Of a DNA stretch of 64,000 bases, positions 43,476-52,193 are shown in pieces (position 1 is the stretch's first letter; each line of letters opens with the position of its first letter). Source of the stretch: Mesorhizobium sp. AR02 (lineage in GTDB: Bacteria; Pseudomonadota; Alphaproteobacteria; Rhizobiales; Rhizobiaceae); assembly GCF_024746835.1 (NCBI RefSeq), contig NZ_CP080531.1, positions 4,918,001 through 4,982,000 on the forward strand, in the 5' to 3' direction. The notes below the pieces were generated by a model that worked only from the letters and a program-made list of their open reading frames with translations, searched no databases and had not been told where the DNA came from. The position numbers and the translations under genes are program-made.

Positions 43476-44476
43476 TTCTGGTACCGCATGATCAGCGCTG
43501 CCAGCACCACGATGGCGCCCACGGCGAGCGGTTGGTAGAAGGCCGAGACGTTGAGTAGCGTCAGGCCGTTGACCAGCGCTGTCAGCATCAGCGCGCCGAT
43601 GGCCGGGCCCAATATGCTGGCGCGGCCGCCGAACAGGCTGACGCCGCCCAGCACCACCGCCGCCACCGAGTTCAAGAGCAGGCTGGTGTTGATCTGCGGC
43701 TCGGCCGAACCGATGCGGGCGACCAGAAGAATGGCCGCGATGCCGGCGCAGGAACCCGAAATGGTGTAGGCGGCGATCTTGACGCGGTTGGTGCGGATGC
43801 CGAGTGCGCCGGCACTTTCGACCTGGCCGCCGGTCGCCAGCAGATGGACACCAAAGCGCGTGTGGTAGAGCGTGATATGCGCTGCAATGACGGCCGCGAT
43901 CGCCACCCAGACCGGATAGCCGAACGGACCGAACGAGCCGGAGGCAAGGCGCAGCAGGAAGGTGGAGCCGACCATGGTCGGTTCGCCGCCCGACATGATG
44001 AGACCAAGCCCGGTGATGGCCGACAGCGTGCCGAGCGTCACCACGAAGTCCGGGATCTTTCCAACGGTGATGATGAGGCCGTTGAGGAAGCCGATGGCAC
44101 TGGTGGCGAGCACCGCGAGCACACAGGCGATGAAGATGCCGTAGCCGGCGGCGTTGGCCAAGCCAAGCACGATGGCGCCAAGCATGACGGCCGCCGCCAG
44201 CGACAGGTCAATACCTGAGGTCGCCACGACGAAGGTCTGGCCGATCGACAGCACGACCAGGATCGCCGCCGCCAGCAGCAGCGCCTGCAGATTGGCGATG
44301 CTGAGGAAGACCGGCTGGGCGATGCCGAAGACGATGACGAGCCCGACCAGGCCGACGACGGATGCCCAGTCGGCCCAGAAGGAAGGATCCAGGAGGAGAG
44401 CCGACAGGGAGGTGCGGCTCTCCTCCGCCGCGCCCGCCGAATGGGCGACGGGCGCGTTGTCTGTGGAATTGCTCAC
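43472..44476 (-). CDS. CUT2 sugar ABC transporter permease (RbsC/FrcC-like)
   Basis: A 334-residue membrane protein starting at GTG 44476, overlapping the binding-protein stop. It has some eight to ten hydrophobic segments, including ALLLAAAILVVLSIGQTFVV, then ATSGIDLSLAAAVMLGAIVL (the RbsC ISGIDLS hallmark), GLIITVGKIPDFVVTLGTLS and GGVSLFGGRASILGPAIGAL. The longer frame that reads through the binding-protein gene is a shadow. Confidence 0.92.
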   Translation of the reverse strand: MSNSTDNAPVAHSAGAAEESRTSLSALLLDPSFWADWASVVGLVGLVIVFGIAQPVFLSIANLQALLLAAAILVVLSIGQTFVVATSGIDLSLAAAVMLGAIVLGLANAAGYGIFIACVLAVLATSAIGFLNGLIITVGKIPDFVVTLGTLSAITGLGLIMSGGEPTMVGSTFLLRLASGSFGPFGYPVWVAIAAVIAAHITLYHTRFGVHLLATGGQVESAGALGIRTNRVKIAAYTISGSCAGIAAILLVARIGSAEPQINTSLLLNSVAAVVLGGVSLFGGRASILGPAIGALMLTALVNGLTLLNVSAFYQPLAVGAIVVLAALIMRYQK

Positions 44477-45471
44477 TTCAACATCTCGCGGAAGGGATCG
44501 GGATAGTCGCCGCCGGGGCGCGGAAAATTCTTCAGCGAGGCATCGGCATTGGCCTTGTTGATCAGGAGCACAGGTGCGGGCACGTTGACGGGCAGTTCCT
44601 TGCCCTTGGCGGCCAATGCACAGGCTTCGACGCCCATGGCGCCGACGACATAGGGATACTGGGCGACAGTGGCCGTGAGTTCGCCCGATGCAATCGACTT
44701 CAGCGCATCGACAATGCCGTCGAGGCCGATCACCTTGACGTCCTTGCCCGAGGTCTGCACGGCGCGTTCGACCCCGAGCGCCATGATGTCGTTGGCGGCG
44801 AAGAAGCCGGCGAGATCCGGATGGGCGGCGAGGATGTCGGTGGCGGCGGTCAGCGCCTTCTCGCGATCCCAGTCGGCGCTCACCATCACCACCACCTCGA
44901 GCTTGCCTTCGACGGCCTGCTTGAAGCCCTTGATGCGGGCATTGGAGCCGACATCGCCGACGATACCGGCAATCAGCGCGACCTTGGCGCCCTTCGGCAC
45001 CAGCTTCAGCATTTCCTCGCCGGCCAGCGCACCGGCGGCGACATTGTCGGTGCCGATATAGGTCGAGACGGCGAAGCCGGCGGCCTTGGCCTGTTCGGCG
45101 TCGATGGTCGAGTCGATGTTGACGATCGGCTTCTTCTTCTGGGCCACCGGCACCAGCGCCTGGACGAGGTTGGAGACGCTGATCGGGTTGACCAGATAGC
45201 AATCGAAGTCCTGCATGGCCATTGCGGTCAGGCGGTCGGCCTGGCCGGTGGCGTCGCCCATATTGGCGGCTGCCTGGACACTGACATTGACGCCGTTGGC
45301 CTTGCCCTGCTCCTCGATGCCTTTCTGCATGGTCTGGAAGAAGGGGTTGTCGAGGCCTTTGACGATGGCCGCGACCTTCGCCGCGTCCTCGGCGTGGGCC
45401 GAGACGATGGTTGCCAGCAGGCCCGCGCCGAGCAGGCCTGTGCCGAGCTTTAAGCCATTAAATACGCTCAT
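44473..45471 (-). CDS. CUT2 sugar ABC substrate-binding protein
   Basis: A 332-residue ribose-type binding protein. The start at 45471 (MSVFNGLKLGTG) follows GGAGGAAAACC. The signal peptide ends near VSAHAED. Typical features are IVKGLDNPFFQTMQKGIEEQ, GQADRLTAMAMQDFDCYLVN and FFAANDIMALGVERAV. It opens the operon binding protein, permease, ATPase, Gfo/Idh, amidase. The ligand is unassigned: a pentose, hexose or cyclitol. Confidence 0.92.
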   Translation of the reverse strand: MSVFNGLKLGTGLLGAGLLATIVSAHAEDAAKVAAIVKGLDNPFFQTMQKGIEEQGKANGVNVSVQAAANMGDATGQADRLTAMAMQDFDCYLVNPISVSNLVQALVPVAQKKKPIVNIDSTIDAEQAKAAGFAVSTYIGTDNVAAGALAGEEMLKLVPKGAKVALIAGIVGDVGSNARIKGFKQAVEGKLEVVVMVSADWDREKALTAATDILAAHPDLAGFFAANDIMALGVERAVQTSGKDVKVIGLDGIVDALKSIASGELTATVAQYPYVVGAMGVEACALAAKGKELPVNVPAPVLLINKANADASLKNFPRPGGDYPDPFREMLK

Positions 45472-45897
45472 GGTTTTCCTCCTGCTTATTGTTTGATGTG
45501 CCGTCGCATCAGTTTCGGTGTTCGGCGAACGAAATGGCCGACAGGACGCAAGCGACCCCAACGCTTGGTGTCACGAACTGCCGACACGTCGCTGCCAGCC
45601 GCTGGATATGCGGCTCGTGGCCCCGGTGCGGGCGCTCCTTCGTGTCAGGCATTGCTCCTCCCAGAGCGCCGGCTGATGCCTTGCCGGCGTTTGCGCATGT
45701 TTCAGAAAAAATTGACACGCGTCAAGATTTAAAATGGTGCGAAACGATTTTCACCGCGCCGCCGCACGACATCGCCCGCATGTCGGCCGGTGCCAGTGGC
45801 ACATCCGTTCCATGGCGATAAAAAAGCATCACCCGTTGCAACTTTCGGTGGGCGGTTTGCGTTAGGGGGTTCCCAAGGGGGGAACACGAGGTTTGCA
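45472..45897. other. Intergenic region upstream of the CUT2 operon
   Basis: This 426-base gap separates the leftward CUT2 operon from a small rightward gene. It contains a TTGAC-ACGC-GTCAA palindrome (45712-45725) followed by AT-rich DNA (GATTTAAAATGG), a likely promoter and operator zone. There is a GGGGGTTCCCAAGGGGGGAA stretch near 45865-45884. Several short frames exist, but none has a good ribosome site. Confidence 0.5.
45712..45725. promoter_or_regulatory. TTGAC-ACGC-GTCAA palindrome, candidate operator
   Basis: Perfect 5-base arms (TTGAC/GTCAA) around ACGC, giving 14 bases. The leftward strand reads TTGACGCGTGTCAA, in which TTGACG could also serve as a -35 box. It is about 240 bases upstream of the CUT2 binding-protein gene. 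GntR, LacI and LysR sites can have this form; the regulator is unknown. Confidence 0.35.
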
Positions 45898-46137
45898 TTG
45901 GACCGCTTCGAGATCCTGAACGGGCCGACGGGCACGTATTCCATTTTCGACACGGAATTGCCGGCAATGGTGGGAGGCAGGACATTCATCGGGCTCTACC
46001 GGCACGAAGTGCCGCTGGCCCTGCTTGCAGTCATGGAAGCGGACGGCAAGCTCAGGGCGCTGCCGTCGCTGTCGTCGCTGAGCAACTCTCAGACAAATAA
46101 TAGAGATGAGACATATCAAAACGGCTTGCAAGCGTGA
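45898..46137 (+). CDS. Small hypothetical protein
   Basis: A 79-residue frame with a proposed TTG start at 45898 behind ACGAGG; an ATG further up at 45790 is less likely. The peptide begins LDRFEILNGPTGTYSIFDTE, continues LPAMVGGRTFIGLYRHEVPL and has a polar tail rich in Ser and Asn. Composition is normal for a soluble protein and the third-position GC is high through the first 55 codons, supporting real coding. No family was recognised. It lies 80 bases before another small gene. Confidence 0.45.
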   Translation: MDRFEILNGPTGTYSIFDTELPAMVGGRTFIGLYRHEVPLALLAVMEADGKLRALPSLSSLSNSQTNNRDETYQNGLQA

Positions 46138-46217
46138 GCTAAAGCTCGCAGAAGTTGCGCAAAAAAAGCATACCGTTGGAGAAAACTTATATCGTCATCC
46201 AGCATGAGAGGGGAATC

Positions 46218-46418
46218 ATGCCTGATCAGAATGCTCTTATCCGCGCGGCCATCGGACGGCTGCTGTCCGAGAAAACCGGAGTCGCGGTCATTTCCATGAG
46301 AGAGAGTATCACCGAACTTCTGGCCATGACCGGTGCGGCGCTGGCCGTCGAAACCTTGCAGGACCTGCTGCTGGAAATGGCTGAGGTGCGCGGCATGATG
46401 GTCGTGGTCGACGTCTAG
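46218..46418 (+). CDS. Small hypothetical protein ending in the TAGAGC repeat
   Basis: A 66-residue protein. ATG 46218 follows GAGAGGGGAATC, a good ribosome site; the longer frame from 46155 is unlikely. It reads PDQNALIRAAIGRLLSEKTG, then an amphipathic helix ESITELLAMTGAALAVETLQ and a hydrophobic end MMVVVDV. Predicted mainly helical and soluble. No family was recognised. The TAG stop is the first triplet of the repeat at 46416-46519. Confidence 0.6.
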   Translation: MPDQNALIRAAIGRLLSEKTGVAVISMRESITELLAMTGAALAVETLQDLLLEMAEVRGMMVVVDV

Positions 46419-46519
46419 AGCAGCTCACCGTTTCACGGAAACGGCGAACTGATCTAACTCTTTATTTTGACGCAATTCCCGTGGGAAAACCGTTACATGC
46501 TTTTCCTGGAATCGCTTTA
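46416..46519. repeat. Bipartite TAGAGC hairpin repeat, second full copy
   Basis: Same structure as 21369-21470: a first hairpin TAGAGCAGCTCACCGTTTCA...GGCGAACTGATCT, spacer AACTCTTTATTTTGAC, then GCAATTCCCGTGGGAAAACC...TTTTCCTGGAATCGCTTTAG. The stem has drifted (ATCGCTTT for ATTGCTCT). It lies between the 66-residue gene and the stop of the leftward protease-nuclease gene. Confidence 0.85.
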
Positions 46520-46548
46520 GGCTGTTTCGCGCGGCCAAGGGCATTCGT

Positions 46549-48552
46549 TCAAAACGCAATGTCGTCCGCACTGCGGATCGGGCGGGAGGACTCGATCGCG
46601 GTCGTCTCGACGCTGCCCATGCGATCCATCTTGCGCAGTGCGCCAAAATCAAGGTTGGTCAATTCCTCGATAAGCTTGATCGGACGCTGGAATACGCGCG
46701 CCTCGTCGACACTGTAGGGATTGTATCTGGTCGCCTCGAAGATCGGCGAGATGGTCGATGATTGCTCGACGACAAAACCGGTCACGGACACGGTCCCGTC
46801 CGGCCGTTTGAAAATGCAGATCTTCCAGAACGACCATGGGATTTGCCAGGGCCCGCCTTTCAAGCCTTCCCCATAGAAATTGTCGTCCGGCCGCAGGATC
46901 GGGCCGGTCATCACGCTCACCTTCTGTGCGTTTTTGTCCGCACGGGCGAGCACGAAGTCCTCCAGATTGCCCCAGGTTTCGCTGTTGTAGATATGTTCCT
47001 GCGGAGCCGCGTTCGTATAGTGGAACGTATCGGCGCCGGCCCGGTCCGCAACAGCCTGCGGTCCCCAGACCGGATCCAGACGACGCACCAGGTGTCCGCG
47101 ATCGATTTGGATGCCTTTTCCGGGGACCGAGCCGTAGACTTCCGCCAATGTCTGCTGATTGGCCGGAAGCCGGTCATCCCGGCGCCAGCTCGGTGATTTC
47201 GCCGATTTGAGACTGTTGCCGTCGATGTTGACAGCCGTCCAGATCGCAAGCCTGCGTTCCACATTCATGGCCAGGCTGAAATGCGTGTAGTCGAAGACGG
47301 TTTTGTCGTTGGTGTTGTTCTTTGCCAATGTTCCCTTGAAACCGCTGCCGGTTTTCGGCAACGGGACGACGAGGTCGGCGCCAAGGAATTTCGCATCGTA
47401 GCCAAGCGAAGCCGCAAAAGCCGGGTCGGTGAAGCGGGTTGTTTCAAATGCCGCGGCTTCACGGGCATTCGGGATCGTTTGCCATTTCTGCGGCGTGGTG
47501 GCTGCCTGGGCGGGGCGCGGCCGGTAGGCCGCATGCGGCTCGTAGGAGAGCATCGCCATGATCTTTGCGGCGTCGGCGCTGAACGGTGCGGCGGCCTGGA
47601 GATGCGCCCATATGGCGCTGATGCGGATGCCTTCATTGGCGATCCAGTTCTTGGCACTCTCGCCATCGGCTTCGGTCCAGACCTTGCCGTTCTTGTTCAG
47701 GGGCTCGCCTTTCTGGTTCCGGTCAACGATCGCCTGATGGTGAATTGCGACCAGATCCCATTGGTCATTGAAGACCGGCGCTCCCGATGAGCCCGGTTCG
47801 GTATCGGCCGTATAATGGATGAAGGCAGGGCTGATCTGCGGAAACTTCTTTTCATCGAGCGCGATGATGCGATTTTCACGCACCACCACCTGCTTGGTGC
47901 CGCCGCCGGGATGCTGGATGATCGAGACATGCTCGCCGGTGATGCCTTTGCCGCTCATCGGGATCAGCGGCAGCACGCCGAAATCGGTTATCGGCGTTCC
48001 ATCATGGCCCATCGGTGAAATGGCAACGATGGTGAAGTCGAGATCGACGCTGGTATAGAAGGCTTCCATCGGCGCGAAGGGAAAGATGCGCCCGCGCCGT
48101 TCGACGAAATTCGCGTCGAGTTCGTAGCCGAATTCGGCAAGGCTGCGGCTTGCGGTTTCCCCATCGGGAAGAACATGGTTGTTCGTCACCAAAAGCGCCG
48201 GCGTGGCAAGAAAGCCGGTGGCATAATCTGGTGGTCCGCTTGCCATGCCGAGGATCTTGACGCGGCAGACGGATTTCGCCGTTTGCAGGCCGCGCTCGAA
48301 GAAATTGACGCTGACGATATCGCGCTTGCCGATCAGCCGCTCGAATGCGCTCGGATCGTTGCGGTTGATCAGATCGAGCCTTACCGCGATGCGCTCCGGC
48401 TTGTCGGTGCCAAGGACTTTCGATGGTCCGGCATCGAACGAAGCGCTTTTCCTTTTCTGATCGACAGACTTCTGGCGTTCCACGGCCTCTTTCGCCGCCA
48501 GGCTCTTGTCCTGCTCAATCTTTTGCGCCTGCACGGCGTCGTCAATCTGCAC
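46549..48552 (-). CDS. Trypsin-like serine protease fused to NUC-type DNA/RNA non-specific endonuclease
   Basis: About 667 residues from a GTG at 48552 behind AAAGGGGG; a TTG at 48612 is possible. A short charged coiled-coil-like N-terminus (AQKIEQDKSLAAKEAVERQK) precedes a chymotrypsin-fold domain. Its triad is visible as His in LLVTNNHVLPDG, Asp in TSVDLDFTIVAI and Ser in TEPGSSGAPVFND. From about residue 390 comes a beta-beta-alpha-metal endonuclease with the catalytic IQIDRGHLVRRLDPVWG and the metal Asn region TNAAPQEHIYN. No signal peptide is seen. Protease-nuclease fusions are found in bacterial conflict and self-killing effectors. It is divergent from an HKD phospholipase-D-fold gene. 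Function is not established. Confidence 0.87.
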   Translation of the reverse strand: MQIDDAVQAQKIEQDKSLAAKEAVERQKSVDQKRKSASFDAGPSKVLGTDKPERIAVRLDLINRNDPSAFERLIGKRDIVSVNFFERGLQTAKSVCRVKILGMASGPPDYATGFLATPALLVTNNHVLPDGETASRSLAEFGYELDANFVERRGRIFPFAPMEAFYTSVDLDFTIVAISPMGHDGTPITDFGVLPLIPMSGKGITGEHVSIIQHPGGGTKQVVVRENRIIALDEKKFPQISPAFIHYTADTEPGSSGAPVFNDQWDLVAIHHQAIVDRNQKGEPLNKNGKVWTEADGESAKNWIANEGIRISAIWAHLQAAAPFSADAAKIMAMLSYEPHAAYRPRPAQAATTPQKWQTIPNAREAAAFETTRFTDPAFAASLGYDAKFLGADLVVPLPKTGSGFKGTLAKNNTNDKTVFDYTHFSLAMNVERRLAIWTAVNIDGNSLKSAKSPSWRRDDRLPANQQTLAEVYGSVPGKGIQIDRGHLVRRLDPVWGPQAVADRAGADTFHYTNAAPQEHIYNSETWGNLEDFVLARADKNAQKVSVMTGPILRPDDNFYGEGLKGGPWQIPWSFWKICIFKRPDGTVSVTGFVVEQSSTISPIFEATRYNPYSVDEARVFQRPIKLIEELTNLDFGALRKMDRMGSVETTAIESSRPIRSADDIAF

Positions 48553-49038
48553 CAAGTACGCCCCCTTTTGGTGTAAGTCCCCCGCAGTCCTGCCGGCGGC
48601 TCCGCTGCGCAACCTTGCCGGGCGACCAACGAGATTTCCGCGTCGCAGCGTTCTGCTGAACTTGACATTCCAGGGCGCGGCAGGCCGCGACTGGCGCGCC
48701 CATGTGACGATAGGAAATAGAATTGCTCAATATTTGGACACTTCTTGCCGCAAACGCCGGTGCGAACAGTCCATAACAACAACTTAACCTCATAGTTCGT
48801 TTGGCACAAGCTTTCTAACCGGCTGCAGCGAAGGTTGAAGCACGAATTTCCATAAGCCGGCGAAATTATTTGGAATGGCGTTCTCCCGATTTTCAGTAAC
48901 AATATGTAACGTAACGCATTTTTCCCCGTGCACCCATGCATCGAATGCCAGATTTGAGGTTTACCTATACTGATTGACGTGCTGCTGATACTGTCAGCAT
49001 GACACCAAGAAGTCCTGACAGCAGCGAGGGAGGCTGAT
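48553..49038. other. AT-richer divergent promoter region between the protease-nuclease and HKD genes
   Basis: This 486-base gap has clearly lower GC than its surroundings, especially 48700-48990 (for example AGTAACAATATGTAACGTAA). Short frames occur on both strands but lack ribosome sites and familiar sequence. It probably holds both divergent promoters. The rightward gene has a strong GAGGGAGG at 49026-49033. The lower GC hints at horizontal acquisition of the pair. Confidence 0.5.
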
Positions 49039-50743
49039 GTGGCTGACATCATTTTGAAAGTGTTTGCAAATGCCGACGATGTGCATCTCGTCTGGTCGCA
49101 CAAGAAGGACATTGCGGGATGTCTGGGATTTGCCATCCAGTGCCGCCGCGGCACCGCCGCTCCCAGCTATCTGTCGAATCGCGTCGGGTTCGAAGACGAT
49201 ACGGAGGTCGACAAGGACGGCAACCGGATCACCGCCCGTTCCTCGCAGATCTGGCCATTCCAACGCTATGATTGGACAGACCACGCCGCCGACCTTGGCG
49301 ACGTCATTGCCTATCGTATCGTCGCGAGGGTCAAGGGTGCCACCGGCGCGCTGGAAGACGGGCCGGCGAGCGAATGGTCTGAAACGCTGACGCTTTCCGC
49401 CGATTGTGGCGACGGTGCCAGTGTCCACTTCAACCGGGGCTATGTGCTGTCGCAGTTCATGGCGCGTTACATGAAGCGCAAGGGCATCACGCTCAAGGAG
49501 TTAAAGGAAACCGCCGTCATCGTCAGCAAGAATGTCGACCGCGAGGCGAGGGCCTTTCTCGGCGGGACGTTGCGCGAGAGGATGCTGAAGATGATGGGCC
49601 GAGGTCGCGGCCGATGAGGGCCTCGAGCTGCATGCCGCGCTCTATGAACTCAGCGACGAGGAGCTCATCGACGGGCTCTGCGCCATCGGCAAACGTGCCA
49701 AGATCGTGCTGGCGAATGGAAGCGTCGATGTCAAAGGCGAGGACGAAAACGCCGATGCGCGGACGCGTCTGCGCGGCGCGGAGGTTGTCGTGCACGATCG
49801 CTTCCTCGCGCCGAAAGCACTGGCCCACAACAAGTTCGTGGTCATCGGGCGCGTCGCGGGTGACACGTTCGAGCCGGCCAAGGTGTGGACGGGGAGCACG
49901 AACTGGACACCAACGGGTCTCTGCACGCAGCTCAACAATGGCATCATGCTCGAGCATCCGGTGCTGGCGAAGCGCTATGAAGCGCAATTCAACCTGCTTG
50001 TCGACGCAAAGAGCGCGGTTTCCGACGACTTGCTGCGGTCCAACAATTCGCCCGAGCAAGGCATCGCTTTCGGTGCCGGTACCATCGACAGCTGGTTCTC
50101 GAGCCTGAGCGATGAAATCGACATCAAGGAACTCGTCAAACTGGTGGAAGGTGCACAGCAAGGGGTTTTCTTCGTGATGTTCCAGCCGGGCAATGAGCCG
50201 GTGCGAACATTGCTCAGGCTGCAGAAGGAGAAGAAGCTCTACGTGCGCGGGGTGGCGACCCGATTTATCGGCGGAGGCCTCGAGGCGTTCAAACTGCTGA
50301 AGGCGAAACCCGAGGAGTTTTTCCTCGATTCGGTGCAAGATACCGGGGTTGAGAAATCGGTTGGGCAATGGGCCGTGGAGGGCACGGCGGCCGACTTCGA
50401 ATCGGCCATCGGTCACGCCATCACGCATTCAAAAGTGCTGGTGATCGACCCGTTCAGTGACGATCCCATAGTCGTCACGGGCTCGCACAATTTTTCGCAC
50501 TCGGCGAGTGCCGCCAATGACGAGAATTTCATCGTCATCCGGGGTCACAAGACAATCGCCATGCACTACGCCATCAACGCCATGCAGACCTACAGCCACT
50601 ATCGCTGGCGCGCCTATCTCGCGGAGGCGGCGAAGGAGAAGAAGGACCCCTTCGAATACCTCTCGCGTGACCCCAACTGGCAAAAGCGCCGGACCACCGG
50701 CGAGACCAAGCTTATGCTGGCGTTCTGGATGGGCGGCGCCTAG
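49039..50743 (+). pseudogene. HKD phospholipase-D-fold protein gene with one-base frameshift
   Basis: Two frames make one protein of about 567 residues. The first (GTG 49039 to about 49596) has a beta-rich N-terminus (ILKVFANADDVHLVWSHKKD, AYRIVARVKGATGALEDGP) and a helical segment ending LRERMLKMM. Removing one G from GGG 49596-49598 joins it to AEVAADEGLELHAALYELSD and the second frame, which ends at 50743. That part has both HKD motifs: HNKFVVIG with TGSTNWT, and HSKVLVIDPFSDDP with TGSHNFSHSA. Such proteins are nucleases or phospholipases. It is divergent from the protease-nuclease gene. The frameshift may be inactivating, programmed, or a sequencing error. Confidence 0.83.
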
Positions 50744-50797
50744 AGCCTGGAATTGCTTTAGGCCAGTTCACGTTCCACAGAAATGGGGAACGGCTCC
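50741..50797. repeat. Rearranged TAGAGC repeat fragment
   Basis: TAGAGCCTGGAATTGCTTTA joins the left end of the repeat directly to the right half (CCTGGAATTGCT), then CAGTTCACGTTCCACAGAAA resembles the first hairpin inverted. It is an internally deleted or shuffled copy of the element at 21369. It supplies the TAG stop of the HKD gene, and the leftward PhnM gene also terminates within it. Confidence 0.6.
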
Positions 50798-51960
50798 AAT
50801 CGGCGATGGCTCAGCGTGCCGTCGCCGTAGATCATGCGGCCGGCGCGGAAGGTGGCGCGGACACGTGGCACGGGATGGCGGTCGGCGACGACGAGATCAG
50901 CCAGAAGGCCGGTCTCGATAGCGCCGCGATCGGTGAGCCCCAGGGCGTGGGCCGGGTTGGCGCCCGTCAGCGCCGCCGCCGCCACGAGGCCATCGGCCCG
51001 CAGTTTCGCCAGGCCGAGCACGGCCGGCAGGATCGAGGCCGGGTGGTAGTCGCTGGCCAGCATGTCGAGCAGCCCGGCCTCGTAGGCCTGGCGGGCGGAA
51101 AGGTTGCCCGAATAGGATTCGCCGCGCAGCGCGTTGGGCGCGCCCATGGCGGTATGCATGCCGAGCCTGCGGGCTTCCTGCGCCGCTTCCAGGGTCACCG
51201 GGAATTCCGAGAGCGCGGCACCCAGGCCGTGGACCAGTTCCACCTTTTCCAGCGTGTCGTCGTCATGCGAGGCAAGCACGATGCCGGCGGCCTGCGCACG
51301 CGCCGACAGGTCCTGCAGGGCGTTCAACACATCACCCTGGCCGTTACGGCCGGCCATGCGCTTGCCGACGACCTCGGATGCGTCCGCGACGGACATGCCG
51401 CGCTCCTTGGCGATGCGGGCGATGTAGAGTTCGACGTCGCGATACTGCCCCTGTCCGGGCGTGTGGTCCATCAGCGAGATCAAATGCAGCCTGCCGGCAT
51501 CCATCAGCTTCTGCAGCATGGGAAGCGCCGGCGCGAAGGTCACTTCGAAGCGGGCATGGATGCGGTGGTCGACCAGCAAGTCGTCCTTCATCCCGGCAAT
51601 GGTGTCGATGATCTCGGTCGTATGGTCTTCCGAGCGCAGCACGCCGCTGGTGACGCTGGCGCCGATGAAGGAGAGCGCGGCGTAGGCGGTGGTGATGCCG
51701 CAGGAGGCGAGCTTCTTGTCGAGCTCGGCAATGCCGATCTTCATCGGCACATGCACGCCGGTGCGCGGCTCGACTTCCTTCTCCACCATGTCGCCATGCA
51801 TGTCGATGAAGCCGGGCAGCAGCAGGCGACCGCCGCCTTCGATGTCGGTATGCTCGACAGGCTTCTCGCGGATCTCGGCAATCCGGCCGTTCTCGATCCT
51901 GATCGCGCCGTTCGGGATGACGCGGTCGCGCAGGACAATTTCGAATTCACTCAGCCACAT
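50758..51960 (-). CDS. phnM: PhnM-family metal-dependent hydrolase (ribose 1-methylphosphonate 5-triphosphate diphosphatase-like)
   Basis: A 400-residue amidohydrolase-fold protein of the PhnM type: LLLPGFIDMHGDMVEKEVEP (metal site), ISLMDHTPGQGQYRD, GIVLASHDDDTLEKVELVHG and LDMLASDYHPASILPAV. In the C-P lyase pathway PhnM removes pyrophosphate from ribose-1-phosphonate-5-triphosphate. No other phn gene is present here. A PhnM copy outside a phn operon is common in rhizobia and may act on another nucleotide-like substrate. The TAA stop lies in the repeat fragment shared with the HKD gene. Confidence 0.88.
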   Translation of the reverse strand: MWLSEFEIVLRDRVIPNGAIRIENGRIAEIREKPVEHTDIEGGGRLLLPGFIDMHGDMVEKEVEPRTGVHVPMKIGIAELDKKLASCGITTAYAALSFIGASVTSGVLRSEDHTTEIIDTIAGMKDDLLVDHRIHARFEVTFAPALPMLQKLMDAGRLHLISLMDHTPGQGQYRDVELYIARIAKERGMSVADASEVVGKRMAGRNGQGDVLNALQDLSARAQAAGIVLASHDDDTLEKVELVHGLGAALSEFPVTLEAAQEARRLGMHTAMGAPNALRGESYSGNLSARQAYEAGLLDMLASDYHPASILPAVLGLAKLRADGLVAAAALTGANPAHALGLTDRGAIETGLLADLVVADRHPVPRVRATFRAGRMIYGDGTLSHRRLEPFPISVERELA

Positions 51961-52193
51961 GTGGATTCTTTCGAAGGAAATGCGGTTTCAAGATGGATTT
52001 CGCGATCGACAAGGCCGGTGACATCGTCGGGGTGATGGAAGACTGGGGTCATGGGCGACGATGCGCCGGCTTGCCGCCGCCTCGGTCGCGATCTGTCCAA
52101 GACATTGCGATGTTTTCTAGTTCACTCGAATGTCGGTTTCCATTTGATTTTTATGACATTTCCATGAATGCCGGCCTTGCCGGAGCGCTTGCC

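Noticed and set aside
43472..45202. 576-codon frame fusing the binding-protein region to the CUT2 permease
   Set aside because: The N-terminal half is an out-of-frame shadow of the binding-protein gene; a GTG start at 44476 overlapping the upstream stop gives a normal permease.
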